Of a stretch of DNA of 64,000 nt, positions 10,088-20,689 are shown piece by piece. Origin of the DNA: an uncultured Methanobacterium sp. (GTDB lineage Archaea > Methanobacteriota > Methanobacteria > Methanobacteriales > Methanobacteriaceae); contig NZ_OY762015.1 in the NCBI RefSeq assembly GCF_963665055.1, positions 1,756,501-1,820,500 of the forward strand, given 5' to 3'. The position numbers and the translations under genes were made by a program. Position 1 is the first letter of the stretch; each line of letters opens with the position of its first letter. Under the pieces are notes generated by a model that saw nothing but the letters and a program-made list of their open reading frames with translations, ran no database searches and was not told the DNA's origin.

Positions 10088-11008
10088 TTACAGATATTTG
10101 TCAGTGAATAAAATCCAGATAATAAAGAAGATTATCAATTCTGGAATATTCAATATTAAACAAGCATATCCAATATAAAGTATTTTAGTGGTTATATAGG
10201 GTAAATCATTATAAAAAGTGTCTTTAGTTATGTCATAATTATTTTTATAACCGTATAAAATGGTTGATATAATTGCAATCAGTGTTAATAAACTGAATAC
10301 AATCGTTATAATAGATGAAGTAACAATTAAATTGATACTCATTAAGATGAGCACGAATCCTATTATTAGTGTTAGGTATTCGATTATAGTAGAATTCTTT
10401 TTCCCAATTACCACTGCAAAGGTCTGGCAATTTGCGGATTTATCCATATCATATTCTATTATGGTATGTTTGATTTCATGACCCAAATAAACAATGAACA
10501 ATCCTAATAGCAATAAAATAGCCGAATTATTGAAATAACTAAATTCAACCAGCAGTAGTAAGGGTGCTGCACAAAAAAGAAGGAATGAAGCAACAGGAGG
10601 GCCTAAAATTGTTTCTTTAAATCTTAATCTTAAACCACTGTAGGTAAAAGATAGAAAAAGATATAAGATAAAAATTAAATCAGATACGTACGATTTATAT
10701 AACAGCAGAACTAAGAAAATGGACAAAACTACACAGGCCCACATACTTAATTTTACAGTTTTTTTAGAAACATCCCCACGAGTTATTGGATTTTTAAATT
10801 CCGGATCCTGAGGTGCATCACAGATAGTATTGTACATGAATAATCCTGCCATCACTGTTATAAACGGTGCTAATAAAAATAAAGAATAAAATGAAATATT
10901 AAATCCATTCATAAACAAAATAGCAAAAAATGGGAACGATGTAATTAAATACTGTTCATAGGGAAATTTTCTGGAAGACTCGTAAATTCCTGAAATGTTC
11001 TTTAACAT
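10088..11008 (-). CDS. UbiA-family prenyltransferase
   Basis: 306 residues with about eight or nine membrane segments. The first catalytic motif is N60-x3-D64-x3-D68 (N-T-I-C-D-A-P-Q-D), and the second aspartate region is E185-Y-D187-M-D189, followed by a T-F-A-V-V-I-G-K stretch like the T-L-A-V-x-L-G of the family. UbiA enzymes join a prenyl diphosphate to an acceptor. The relatives that elongate lycopene in haloarchaeal C50 carotenoid synthesis (LyeJ) lie beside cruF, and here the gene lies directly downstream of three CruF-like genes. GAGGAG precedes the ATG. Alternatives are a geranylgeranylglyceryl-phosphate-type or heme/quinone-type transferase; the acceptor cannot be told from sequence. 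Confidence 0.82.
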   Translation of the reverse strand: MLKNISGIYESSRKFPYEQYLITSFPFFAILFMNGFNISFYSLFLLAPFITVMAGLFMYNTICDAPQDPEFKNPITRGDVSKKTVKLSMWACVVLSIFLVLLLYKSYVSDLIFILYLFLSFTYSGLRLRFKETILGPPVASFLLFCAAPLLLLVEFSYFNNSAILLLLGLFIVYLGHEIKHTIIEYDMDKSANCQTFAVVIGKKNSTIIEYLTLIIGFVLILMSINLIVTSSIITIVFSLLTLIAIISTILYGYKNNYDITKDTFYNDLPYITTKILYIGYACLILNIPELIIFFIIWILFTDKYL

Positions 11009-11306
11009 TATAACTCCTCTTTTAGGGCAATATTAACAAAATAACTATTATTGATCTTTATTATAATATTAATAAGTAACTTAATATAGATAAATTATAG
11101 GTATTCCTTTTTCATGATTATATCCATTTTTCCTGATTAAATGAGTATTTATGAAGTTCTTAAACAATTTCCTAGTTTTTAATATCATTAGTAAGTTATC
11201 ATAAATTAACATTTTGATTTTGTGGTACCAACATTGATATTTTTTCCATTTTCCAGTGCCATTAAGGGTGTAAGATAGCCATAAAATTTTACAACCCATT
11301 TATAAT
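11009..11306. other. AT-rich gap between prenyltransferase and first CruF-like gene
   Basis: 298 bp. A minus-strand frame of 72 codons is open here but has no ribosome binding site and a composition unlike its neighbours, so I do not call a gene. No clear hairpin or repeat was seen. Confidence 0.3.
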
Positions 11307-12212
11307 TCATTTTTTCTGAATAACATAATATAAAAGAGGCAGTATTATGAAAGGCATCATGGTTGCAGCACCAATTAGAACGTATTCAATATGGTTTAAT
11401 TTCAGGGCAAAGGCTGCTTGTTGTATTAAATATAAAAAGTAGAATAATGGTGCGTAAGCGTACAATCCCATATTAGGTGATGATTTTCCATCTCCTGGTT
11501 TAAAAGATTCATAAAATCGGAATATGAATGTAGAAACAAAGGTTATTAAAAACCACAATATGAAATTTCCTATGGGTATACCAAAATAGGGTCCCCCATT
11601 AACCCATACCCACTGTTGAACCAGTGGTGAAACTGCCACCGGATCAATAATCATGTCCATATTCACGGCGATTAAACCATCAATCGCAGATAATAAAACT
11701 AAAAACCCCATTAAAAACAAGAAATTATGCTTATATCGTGGTTTCTCACCTCCAAACCCATATAAGAAGAAATTGGTGATGGTATAACAAATGTATATGA
11801 TTACTGCCCACGAAATGGGTAGTAGCAGAGGAATTAGATTAAATAATAATCCAGTTCCGGTGTAATAATAGTATTCACCAAATAAACCATATTTAACGCA
11901 TAAAATTTCTGATATAAAACCACTTAATCCTGCAAGTAAGAAGAATATTAATGTTTTTTTGTTTCCAACCAACTTTGATGAATGTAATAAAGAAAAAGCA
12001 AGGGCTGCAAACATGTAAACTGAACCTGCAAGAAGTAATAAACTTGAATTAATAAAGTAGGAAATCATTAAGCTTATTATTGTCAACGCAAACAGGATAA
12101 AAAGAATTTTTATTCCCTTATCTTTATTGATGTTAAGTGAATCTGCCAGTAACATTATTATTATGGTTACCAACACAATGAAAGAACCAATTATTAAATT
12201 TATGGAAATCAT
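11307..12212 (-). CDS. CruF-like (DUF422) carotenoid-biosynthesis-type membrane protein, copy 1
   Basis: 301 residues with about seven or eight membrane segments. Diagnostic pieces are E102 before V-K-Y-G, F-G-E-Y-Y-Y (111-116), P-I-S-W135, then N184-x-D186-x3-D190-P, W-V-W (201-203), G-G-P-Y-F-G-I-P (206-213) and N216. This acidic, tryptophan-rich pattern is that of the DUF422/COG2324 family, whose haloarchaeal member CruF hydrates C50 carotenoid ends (bisanhydrobacterioruberin hydratase). GGGGAGG four bases before the ATG gives strong initiation. It is one of three adjacent paralogues between a flippase and a UbiA prenyltransferase. Carotenoids are not usual in Methanobacterium, so the substrate may be another polyprenoid. 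Confidence 0.8.
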   Translation of the reverse strand: MISINLIIGSFIVLVTIIIMLLADSLNINKDKGIKILFILFALTIISLMISYFINSSLLLLAGSVYMFAALAFSLLHSSKLVGNKKTLIFFLLAGLSGFISEILCVKYGLFGEYYYYTGTGLLFNLIPLLLPISWAVIIYICYTITNFFLYGFGGEKPRYKHNFLFLMGFLVLLSAIDGLIAVNMDMIIDPVAVSPLVQQWVWVNGGPYFGIPIGNFILWFLITFVSTFIFRFYESFKPGDGKSSPNMGLYAYAPLFYFLYLIQQAAFALKLNHIEYVLIGAATMMPFIILPLLYYVIQKK

Positions 12213-12338
12213 ATTGCCTCCCCAATCAAATATGCAAGTACTATTTACTTTTTAAAAACCATTGAAATTAATGTTTTAAAACCCATTTAAATCTTTTTAT
12301 TTCCATATTCATTAGTAACTAAGCTAAGAGAACCACCT

Positions 12339-13253
12339 TCATGTCACGTTTTTATGTTTCCGGATAATAAATAGAAGAATTGGTACTATGATAAAAGGCA
12401 TCATGGTTGCAGCACCAATCAGAACGTATTCAATATTGTTGGTACTGATAGCTTGCACTGAAGGTTGTAAGAAAAGTATTAAGTACAATGCAGGTGCGTA
12501 AGTGTACAATCCCAGATTTGTTGGTGATTTACCATCCTCTGCTTTAAATGATTCATATGATCGGAATATAAGGGTGGAGAAGAAAGTAAGAACAAACCAT
12601 CCTAGGAAATTGCTGATGGGCACACCGAAGTATGGTCCGCCATTCACCCATATCCACTGTTTAAGTTGTGGGGAAACTGCCACAGGATCCATAATCATGT
12701 CCAGGTTCACGGCAATCAAACCACTAATTGCAGATAATAAAACTAAAAAACCCACTAAAAACAATAAATTATGTTCATATCGCGGTTTTTCGCCCCCAAA
12801 TCCATATAAAAAAAGGTTGGTGATTATATAACTTGAGTATATTATCACGGTCCAAGTTAGGGGAACTGTTATTGGGATTATGCCCAATAACAAATCTGGA
12901 ACGTTATAAAAGTATTCCCCAAATATCCCATAGTTAACACCTATAAATTCAAATATCAACCCAAATGAACCTGCAATTAAGATAAATATTAAGGTTTTTT
13001 TATTTCCAAGTAGTCGGGATGAATGCAATATCACAAAGGAAAAAACTGCAAACATGTACAGAGACCCGATAAAGATAAACAAACTGAAATGATTGATGTA
13101 GGAGACAATAGTACATAGTAAGGTTAATACTAAAAAAACAAAAAGAATTTGGATCCATCTATCTTTATTAAGATTTAGTGAATCTGCAAATAATGCTATT
13201 AATATCGTTACCAATACAAGGAATGAACCAGCTAATAAATTAAGGGAAATCAT
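12339..13253 (-). CDS. CruF-like (DUF422) membrane protein, copy 2
   Basis: 304 residues from ATG at 13253; the longer frame begins at a TTG (13265) that forms part of the GGAGG ribosome binding site. It carries the same landmarks as its neighbours: an E-F-I-G-V-N-Y-G-I-F-G-E-Y segment, N-L-D-M-I-M-D-P-V-A-V-S-P, W-I-W-V-N-G-G-P-Y-F-G-V-P and N-F-L-G-W-F. The Y-Y-Y-T-G-T-G-L-L stretch of copies 1 and 3 is replaced by Y-F-Y-N-V-P-D-L-L, so this copy differs most where the other two agree. That could mean a different substrate. Predicted integral membrane enzyme of isoprenoid modification. Confidence 0.8.
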   Translation of the reverse strand: MISLNLLAGSFLVLVTILIALFADSLNLNKDRWIQILFVFLVLTLLCTIVSYINHFSLFIFIGSLYMFAVFSFVILHSSRLLGNKKTLIFILIAGSFGLIFEFIGVNYGIFGEYFYNVPDLLLGIIPITVPLTWTVIIYSSYIITNLFLYGFGGEKPRYEHNLLFLVGFLVLLSAISGLIAVNLDMIMDPVAVSPQLKQWIWVNGGPYFGVPISNFLGWFVLTFFSTLIFRSYESFKAEDGKSPTNLGLYTYAPALYLILFLQPSVQAISTNNIEYVLIGAATMMPFIIVPILLFIIRKHKNVT

Positions 13254-13377
13254 ACTTGCCTCCAAAACTTGAAAATATTTTACATTATTGATTGAAATGG
13301 TTTACAATTACCGAATCAAATTATAAATATTATTTTTAATTAATTCTCATTTCTATGAACTTTTTACATCTATCTAA

Positions 13378-13472
13378 ATTTAGAGTTCATATCCATTATT
13401 TTTCCGGATAAAGCTCAAAGTTCGCATTTATTTATTTAACTGATTTAGAGTTCATATTTGAATATTTAACTG
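13378..13472. repeat. Degenerate 30-bp tandem repeat between CruF-like copies 3 and 2
   Basis: The 15-mer ATTTAGAGTTCATAT occurs at 13378-13392 and 13443-13457. Units near 13413-13442 and 13443-13472 align at a 30-bp period and both end TATTTAACTG or close to it. It lies just 3' of the minus-strand copy 3 gene. Confidence 0.55.
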
Positions 13473-13536
13473 ATAATATTTAAATCTCAAATCTATTAAT
13501 ATTCGTCTGATAATCTTATTAAAGTTCATTTGATTA

Positions 13537-14445
13537 TTAATTTGATGATCCGGATTTCACACTATTCCTGACCACATATAACAAAATTGGGAGTATAATG
13601 AATGGCATCATACAGGTAGCAGCGATTAACACGTATCCCCTATAGTTCAGGGTAATGGCCTGTGCAGATTGTTGTAAGAAATACAGAAAATATAATGCCG
13701 GGGCATATGCGTATAACTTAAGGTTAGGGGTAGAACTTTCTTTTTTAAATGTAAATGATTCATACAATCTGAATAGTAAGGTAATGGTGAAAGTAACAGC
13801 AAACCATCCCAGGAAATTGCTGATTGGTATGCCGAAGTACGGTCCGCCACCTATCCAGACCCACTGCTGAATAAGTGGTGAAACCGCCACTGGATCTATT
13901 ATCATGTCCAGGTTCATGGCAATTAACCCATCAATTGCAGATAGTAAAACTAAAAATCCCACTAAAAACAATAAATTATGCTTATATCGTGGTTTTTCGC
14001 CCCCAAACCCATATAAAAATAGATTGGTGATGGTATATGAAATGTACACGATAACTGCCCAGGATAGGGGAAGTAACAGTGGGACCAGGTTAAATAACAG
14101 TCCTGTCCCGGTGTAATAGTAGTTTCCAAATATCCACCCATACTTAACACCTAAAATTTCAGCGGTTAAACTGAATAGAGCGGCTAAAGCTATGAACAGA
14201 AATGTTTTCTTATTTCCAAGTACCTTTGAAGAGTGCATTATTATAAAAGCAAATGCTACGTACATGTAGAGGGAGCCTATAATAAATATATTGGTTGAAT
14301 AGTTATAATAGGATATTATAAGGCTTATTATAGTTAAAATCAGTAAAAAGAAGAGAACTTTCATCCCTTTTTCTTTATTAAGATGTAAATGTTTTGCAAA
14401 TAGGGCCAATAATATGGTTATTAAAATTAAGAGTGATCCGATCAA
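13537..14445 (-). CDS. CruF-like (DUF422) membrane protein, copy 3
   Basis: 302 residues from a TTG at 14445. It shares with copy 1 the segment Y-Y-Y-T-G-T-G-L-L-F-N-L and the motifs N-L-D-M-I-I-D-P-V-A-V-S-P, W-V-W-I-G-G-G-P-Y-F-G-I-P and N-F-L-G-W-F. The start is odd. Copies 1 and 2 begin M-I-S-(I/L)-N-L a few bases after GGAGG; here the homologous codons read GAA ATT TCC ATT AAC with ATT where ATG should be (14458-14460), after GGGGAGGGG. The TTG used by the open frame lies more than 15 bases past the ribosome binding site. Either ATT is used, TTG is used weakly, or the start is damaged. It is the first CruF-like gene after the flippase. Confidence 0.78.
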   Translation of the reverse strand: MIGSLLILITILLALFAKHLHLNKEKGMKVLFFLLILTIISLIISYYNYSTNIFIIGSLYMYVAFAFIIMHSSKVLGNKKTFLFIALAALFSLTAEILGVKYGWIFGNYYYTGTGLLFNLVPLLLPLSWAVIVYISYTITNLFLYGFGGEKPRYKHNLLFLVGFLVLLSAIDGLIAMNLDMIIDPVAVSPLIQQWVWIGGGPYFGIPISNFLGWFAVTFTITLLFRLYESFTFKKESSTPNLKLYAYAPALYFLYFLQQSAQAITLNYRGYVLIAATCMMPFIILPILLYVVRNSVKSGSSN

Positions 14446-14556
14446 TAAGTTAATGGAAATTTCAACCCCTCCCCTGATTTTTGATAAGTTTGACGATTAC
14501 ATATCATATATAACATTTATATTATCTGATGTTTAGTTATATATAATACCTATTTT

Positions 14557-15993
14557 TTAGCCCCTTATTTTTTTTATAATCTCTATATCCTCTTCATCTA
14601 TCGCCCTGGTTACAAAAAGAGCCACCATATAAACTATCACCGCTAACAATATCAATATGAATAATTCCAGGTAATTGAAGAATACTAAGAATAAGGCCAT
14701 TACCAAACCAGAGATAATTACTCTGACAAAATCATTTAAGATTTGTTTTTTATTTAAAAGCATATTGCTACTGCTGGCTGTAATGAATACCAGTATAATC
14801 ATGGAAAGTTCAGTTAAAACCGTGTTAAAACTGGCCGCAACAAAACTAAATTTAGGAATTAAAAGCAGGTTAAGGACTATATTAATGATCATGCCCAAAA
14901 ATGCTATTTTGTTTAGGGTCATCTGTTTATCAGCTGACATGAATAAAGAAACATAGCTTGAATAAATAAAGGTAATTACCGTGGCCCATACTAAAATTTG
15001 AAGGGCAATGGCAGAATCTGCATATGCATTTCCAAATAACAGGATGATTATGTCTTTTGCCAGGAAAGTAACTCCAATACCCAGGGGGATACTGACGATG
15101 ATCATGACTTTTAAATATTTTTCCACCAGTTTATTTAAGGAATCGCCACCTGAATCATACATTTTTGACATGACAGGGAAGATTGCTGCATTCATCACAA
15201 AGGGAACAAATAATAAAACCGTTATGATCCTGTAAGCGGCATTGTACAATCCTACTGCTTCATTATTGACCATAAATGAGAGCATCACACTATCTATCCA
15301 TATGTAAATGGTTGAAAATACTGCTATTAACCCGAATTGGAGGCCAATGGCTATGCTGGTCTTCCAGAATGTGAAATCAAATTCTATTTTTGGAAACGGG
15401 AATTTGAATTTACTGGTTGAAATGTACAGGTAATAGATCAATATCAACCCATTTACCAGAGCATAGAGCGCTGATACCCAAATCAATCCGGAATCGTATT
15501 TTATGAGGATTATGACCCCTATAAACATCAGAATACTGTTTAAAATATTGGCAATTGATTGGTATTCCAGTTTCTCGTAGGCCTGAAATATTGAAAAAAA
15601 TACTCCTGAGAAAGTGGTGAATATTAAAGATAAGAGTAAAAAATATATAACGTACAATTCAGACTGAGGATATCCGAGATTATTTATAATAACCACGGTA
15701 AAAATCACCACTGCAACTGATAATAATAATTTGATGGATATGATATTTTTTAAATATTTACTGGTTAATGATTTGTCTTTAGCCACTTCTCGTGTCATTA
15801 AAGTGCTTAGACCTAAATCACAGAATACCGTTAATATACTGGTGAGTGCTAAAGCAAAAGAGAGCACTCCAAAATTTTCAACCCCCAAGTATCTAATCAA
15901 ATAAATGGAGTAAACAAATGCAATAAAATAACCTAAAATTTGGGAAACAAATAATGACCCAATATTCTTGGCTAATTTCTGTATTGCATTCAT
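14557..15993 (-). CDS. Oligosaccharide flippase family protein (Wzx-like, MVF fold)
   Basis: 478 residues with about 12-14 membrane segments. The N-terminus (I-G-S-L-F-V-S-Q-I-L-G-Y then Y-L-I-R-Y-L-G-V-E-N-F-G) is typical of the polysaccharide biosynthesis (PF01943/PF13440) clan, and L-M-T-R-E-V-A-K-D follows as usual. These proteins flip lipid-linked oligosaccharides or glycolipids across the membrane. AAAGGATT precedes the ATG. It heads the minus-strand series flippase, CruF-like x3, UbiA, GT2, GT2, so it probably exports the product made by those genes. Confidence 0.9.
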   Translation of the reverse strand: MNAIQKLAKNIGSLFVSQILGYFIAFVYSIYLIRYLGVENFGVLSFALALTSILTVFCDLGLSTLMTREVAKDKSLTSKYLKNIISIKLLLSVAVVIFTVVIINNLGYPQSELYVIYFLLLSLIFTTFSGVFFSIFQAYEKLEYQSIANILNSILMFIGVIILIKYDSGLIWVSALYALVNGLILIYYLYISTSKFKFPFPKIEFDFTFWKTSIAIGLQFGLIAVFSTIYIWIDSVMLSFMVNNEAVGLYNAAYRIITVLLFVPFVMNAAIFPVMSKMYDSGGDSLNKLVEKYLKVMIIVSIPLGIGVTFLAKDIIILLFGNAYADSAIALQILVWATVITFIYSSYVSLFMSADKQMTLNKIAFLGMIINIVLNLLLIPKFSFVAASFNTVLTELSMIILVFITASSSNMLLNKKQILNDFVRVIISGLVMALFLVFFNYLELFILILLAVIVYMVALFVTRAIDEEDIEIIKKIRG

Positions 15994-16380
15994 GTTAATC
16001 CTTTAAGTTTAGCTTATTGATTTTTATCAGGTTGATTTAATTTATCATGATGATTTAATTTTCTGGGAGTACTGATTAAAAAAGTATTGTGTGGGAAGTA
16101 TTTGTTTAAATTAATTGATTTAAATTCTCATTATTCTTCTTAATATAATAATCCCTAACCTCCGCCAAATTTTGGTGTGTTAAGAATTTTATTCACTAAA
16201 TAAATCTATATGAACACCTATGCTTAAATTTAACTGTTAAAAAACCTCATACCAATTATCAAACAAAAATACAAATGTATTTTTAAAAATGAAGTAATGA
16301 AAAGTTTATTAAACTCGTGCCTAAAAAGGCAGTTATTTTTCTCTAAAAAAGAAAAAAATAAAACACAAAACTACTACTAT
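15994..16380. other. AT-rich intergenic region
   Basis: 387 bp containing the promoter region of the flippase gene and the 3' side of the MFS gene. A short G-C-C / G-G-C stem around 16318-16332 followed by TTATTTTTCTC is a weak terminator candidate in the plus sense. No open frame is supported. Confidence 0.3.
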
Positions 16381-17817
16381 CTATTTTTTATAAGATAATA
16401 TGGCCCCAATAAAACAAAAAATACCACTTATATACATTATATCTCCACAAATCACCTTTAAAATATCCGCACCGGCATTCACAACATTACCCGAGTATCC
16501 TGCTAAAGACAGGAATATTGAAAGAAGTAATGTTCCCATTGCAGTTCCTAAAGCAAGGCCAAAACTTTGGGTGGTGACAGTTATACTTGATGCCAGAGCA
16601 CTCCTTTCCACTGGGAGTGCATTCATTATATCCAAGTTATTAGGTCCCTGAAATACAGAACGGCATATTCCCGCAACTACAAATGTTATGAGTAGAACTG
16701 TGAAGTTAACCTGAGTAAAAGCATAACCACAGACCACATATGCTATACCCATCACTGCAATCCCTAAAAGAGCATAGTTTTTTACGATCCATCCATTGTT
16801 TCTAAGTTTCAGACTGTCGTAGATTCTTCCACTTACCGGTGAGCTTATCATCATGGCCAGGGGCATCACCGAGGCCACCAATCCCACTTCTGCAGGGGAA
16901 AAATTCATAGCACCCTCAAAGTAGAAGGGCTGTATCAAAACCAGTACAAAAGTGGAGGTGAAGTAAAGGAGCAGGCTGATATTGGGCAGTGTAAAACTCC
17001 ATATTTTGAACACTGAAATATCAAGAAAAGGTTTTTTAAGCCGATTTTCTCTTAATATAAAGCAGGATAACGCCACTATACATACAGCAGAGTAAACTGC
17101 AACCATGGATGAGTTAACCGGTGTGTTGGAAATTTCATTTAAAATCATGAAAAAACTAGTTATGGAAACTATGAAAAGGATAGTACCCTGATAATCCCCA
17201 TATCTGGATTTATTTATATACTCTTCTATTTTCAGGTATTTGAGTGCAGGTATTAAAAGTGCAATGCCAATGGGCAGGTTCACGAAAAATATGTAGCTCC
17301 ATCCTAGAGTTTCGATTATGAAACCTCCTATTGTGGGACCCATTAACATTCCAAAACCAATTACAGCAGTGAAGTATCCCATGACCCTGCCTTTTTCATA
17401 GGATGGAAATATCTGCATTAAGATTGCCAGGTTAATGCTTACAACCATGGATCCACCCAGGGCCTGCACAACCCGGAAGAATATGAGCTGGTTTATGGAT
17501 GTTGAAAGTCCACAGGCCAAGGAGGTTATGGTAAACAGGGAAAATCCAAATATGAACAGCCGAGCTTTTCCCACGTAATCTGATAGTTTAGCAAATATTA
17601 GGGGCGTTACGATAGCCGTAACCTGGTAACCGGTGATGATCCATTGTGAAAACCAGACCGGGACATTGTAAAATGAGGTGATAGTGGGAAGAGCAACATT
17701 CACAATGTTGGTATTTAACACCGCCATGAACATGGCAGTTAAGACAATTATCAATATTTTAAAACGATTCTCAAACGATTGTTTTATAATCTCATTTTCA
17801 CTGGTTTTATAATCCAT
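16381..17817 (-). CDS. MFS drug exporter, DHA2 (EmrB/QacA) family, 14 TM
   Basis: 478 residues with 14 predicted membrane helices. Motif D1-like N-I-V-N-V-A-L-P-T-I follows helix 1, motif A appears as L-S-D-Y-V-G-K-A-R-L-F, and motif C as G-P-T-I-G-G with the F-V-N-L-P-I-G of DHA2 proteins after it. Such carriers export cationic or hydrophobic compounds against protons. It follows a marR gene on the same strand after a minisatellite gap, and that arrangement usually means MarR-controlled efflux. The start ATG is preceded by a weak AGGT. Confidence 0.88.
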   Translation of the reverse strand: MDYKTSENEIIKQSFENRFKILIIVLTAMFMAVLNTNIVNVALPTITSFYNVPVWFSQWIITGYQVTAIVTPLIFAKLSDYVGKARLFIFGFSLFTITSLACGLSTSINQLIFFRVVQALGGSMVVSINLAILMQIFPSYEKGRVMGYFTAVIGFGMLMGPTIGGFIIETLGWSYIFFVNLPIGIALLIPALKYLKIEEYINKSRYGDYQGTILFIVSITSFFMILNEISNTPVNSSMVAVYSAVCIVALSCFILRENRLKKPFLDISVFKIWSFTLPNISLLLYFTSTFVLVLIQPFYFEGAMNFSPAEVGLVASVMPLAMMISSPVSGRIYDSLKLRNNGWIVKNYALLGIAVMGIAYVVCGYAFTQVNFTVLLITFVVAGICRSVFQGPNNLDIMNALPVERSALASSITVTTQSFGLALGTAMGTLLLSIFLSLAGYSGNVVNAGADILKVICGDIMYISGIFCFIGAILSYKK

Positions 17818-17877
17818 TTTGAGTACCTGATTTAAATTTAATCCTTAACTTACCGTTTAAACATTGAGTATTTTAGG

Positions 17878-18040
17878 ATAACCCCAAAAATTACCACTTA
17901 AAAAACCTGAACCCCCTAAATAATCCCAAAAATACCATTAAAATTCCAGAACAGCCAGAAATAACCCCAACATTACCATTTTAATACCTGATCATCCCAA
18001 AGTAACCCCCAAAATTACCGACTAAATACCTAGTCATCAC
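17878..18040. repeat. Minisatellite: four units of 40-42 bp running into the marR stop codon
   Basis: Units begin at 17878, 17920, 17961 and 18001, each starting (A/G)TAA(C/T)CCC, passing through an ATTACC or ATACC core and ending near ACCTG, CCAG or CCTAG. The last unit supplies the stop codon and last two codons of marR (stop at 18030-18032), so the array overlaps the coding end. Confidence 0.7.
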
Positions 18041-18488
18041 GGGATAATTCCTGAATTATCTCTTTAAAACTGTTTACCATACAGTCCAATGATTTTTCAT
18101 CCAGTTTCTCCAGTGCATGGTAAAAAAAGATGTCCCGGGATTCAGTTCTTATGTCCTGGACCATTTGATGACCATTAGCTGTGAGCATGACCCTGTTTAT
18201 TCTTTGATCATCTTTATCCCTGATTTTGTCCACAAAACCCCTCTTTTCAAGTCTTTTTATTTTTTCAGATAAAGTATGGGGTGCGTTGCCAAGTTTAGAG
18301 GCCATTTCACCGATAGTCGGAGCGGTATCATTTTTTAAACCTATTAATTCAAGATTATCCAGTTTAAGTAGTAAATGAAATTGTTCCAGAGTTAAACCAT
18401 GTTTTCTGGCAGTTTCATGATGTTTCAGATGTATAATCCTATTTATAACATCCCAATATTCAGCAGCTTCAGTTACCTGTTCATTCAT
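18030..18488 (-). CDS. MarR family transcriptional regulator
   Basis: 152 residues. A winged helix-turn-helix spans about 55-115: T-I-G-E-M-A-S-K-L-G is the first helix, H-T-L-S-E-K-I-K-R-L-E-K-R-G the recognition helix, and D-K-D-D-Q-R-I-N-R-V the wing with its conserved D-x-R. Flanking helices form the dimer interface. GGTGA lies before the ATG. Tandem 16-bp repeats sit over its own promoter (18509-18540), as expected for autoregulation. The MFS exporter downstream is the likely target; the ABC exporter upstream may be another. Confidence 0.9.
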   Translation of the reverse strand: MNEQVTEAAEYWDVINRIIHLKHHETARKHGLTLEQFHLLLKLDNLELIGLKNDTAPTIGEMASKLGNAPHTLSEKIKRLEKRGFVDKIRDKDDQRINRVMLTANGHQMVQDIRTESRDIFFYHALEKLDEKSLDCMVNSFKEIIQELSRDD

Positions 18489-18508
18489 ACTTTCACCAAC
18501 TGGAATTT

Positions 18509-18555
18509 TATATCGTTACAAGATTATATCGTTACAAGATATAAAAGTATATCGT
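18509..18555. promoter_or_regulatory. Probable MarR operator: tandem 16-bp repeat on the promoter
   Basis: TATATCGTTACAAGAT-type units occur at 18510-18524 and 18526-18540 (15 identical bases, 16-bp spacing), and ATATCGT recurs at 18549-18555. The minus-strand TATA-like ACTTTTATATCTT lies within the array. Confidence 0.5.
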
Positions 18556-18718
18556 CTGAACTTAATATCACCCAGTTCTGTGAAGCCCATTTAAAAGAAA
18601 ATAAAGAAAATATGAGAAGTTAAATTTAAAAAATATTCCACAGAAAATATTCCCAGAGGGATAGTCCCAGAAAGACAGTCCCCAGAGACAATACTTCAAT
18701 AGAATATCCTGATCCCCT

Positions 18719-19483
<765 letters not shown>

Positions 19484-19485
19484 GA

Positions 19486-20427
<942 letters not shown>

Positions 20428-20689
20428 GCTCTTCCTCCAAGTAAAAAAAATTAATCTCTAGTATAAGTGTGTTTTTGTAAGATTTAATAATATCGAAGTG
20501 AAGTTACCTCTCAATTAGAAAATATCATCAATTAGGAGAATTAAAATTCATTCAATCAAATTTCATTATTAATATCATTATTTTTATTATCCTTATTTGT
20601 TTAAACTAATTATCATTATAAGTTTAAAATTATTAATTTCAGAAGATCCATAATTAATATTATTATAGAAATTGGGGGAAACACCATTG

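Noticed and set aside
11081..11299. 72-codon minus-strand frame between the prenyltransferase and CruF-like copy 1
   Set aside because: No ribosome binding site, no recognisable pattern, AT-driven composition; more likely untranslated spacer.
13647..14150. Open frames on both strands inside CruF-like copy 3 and the equivalent ones in copy 2
   Set aside because: They appear at the same places in the paralogues because the coding sequence is conserved, not because they are genes.
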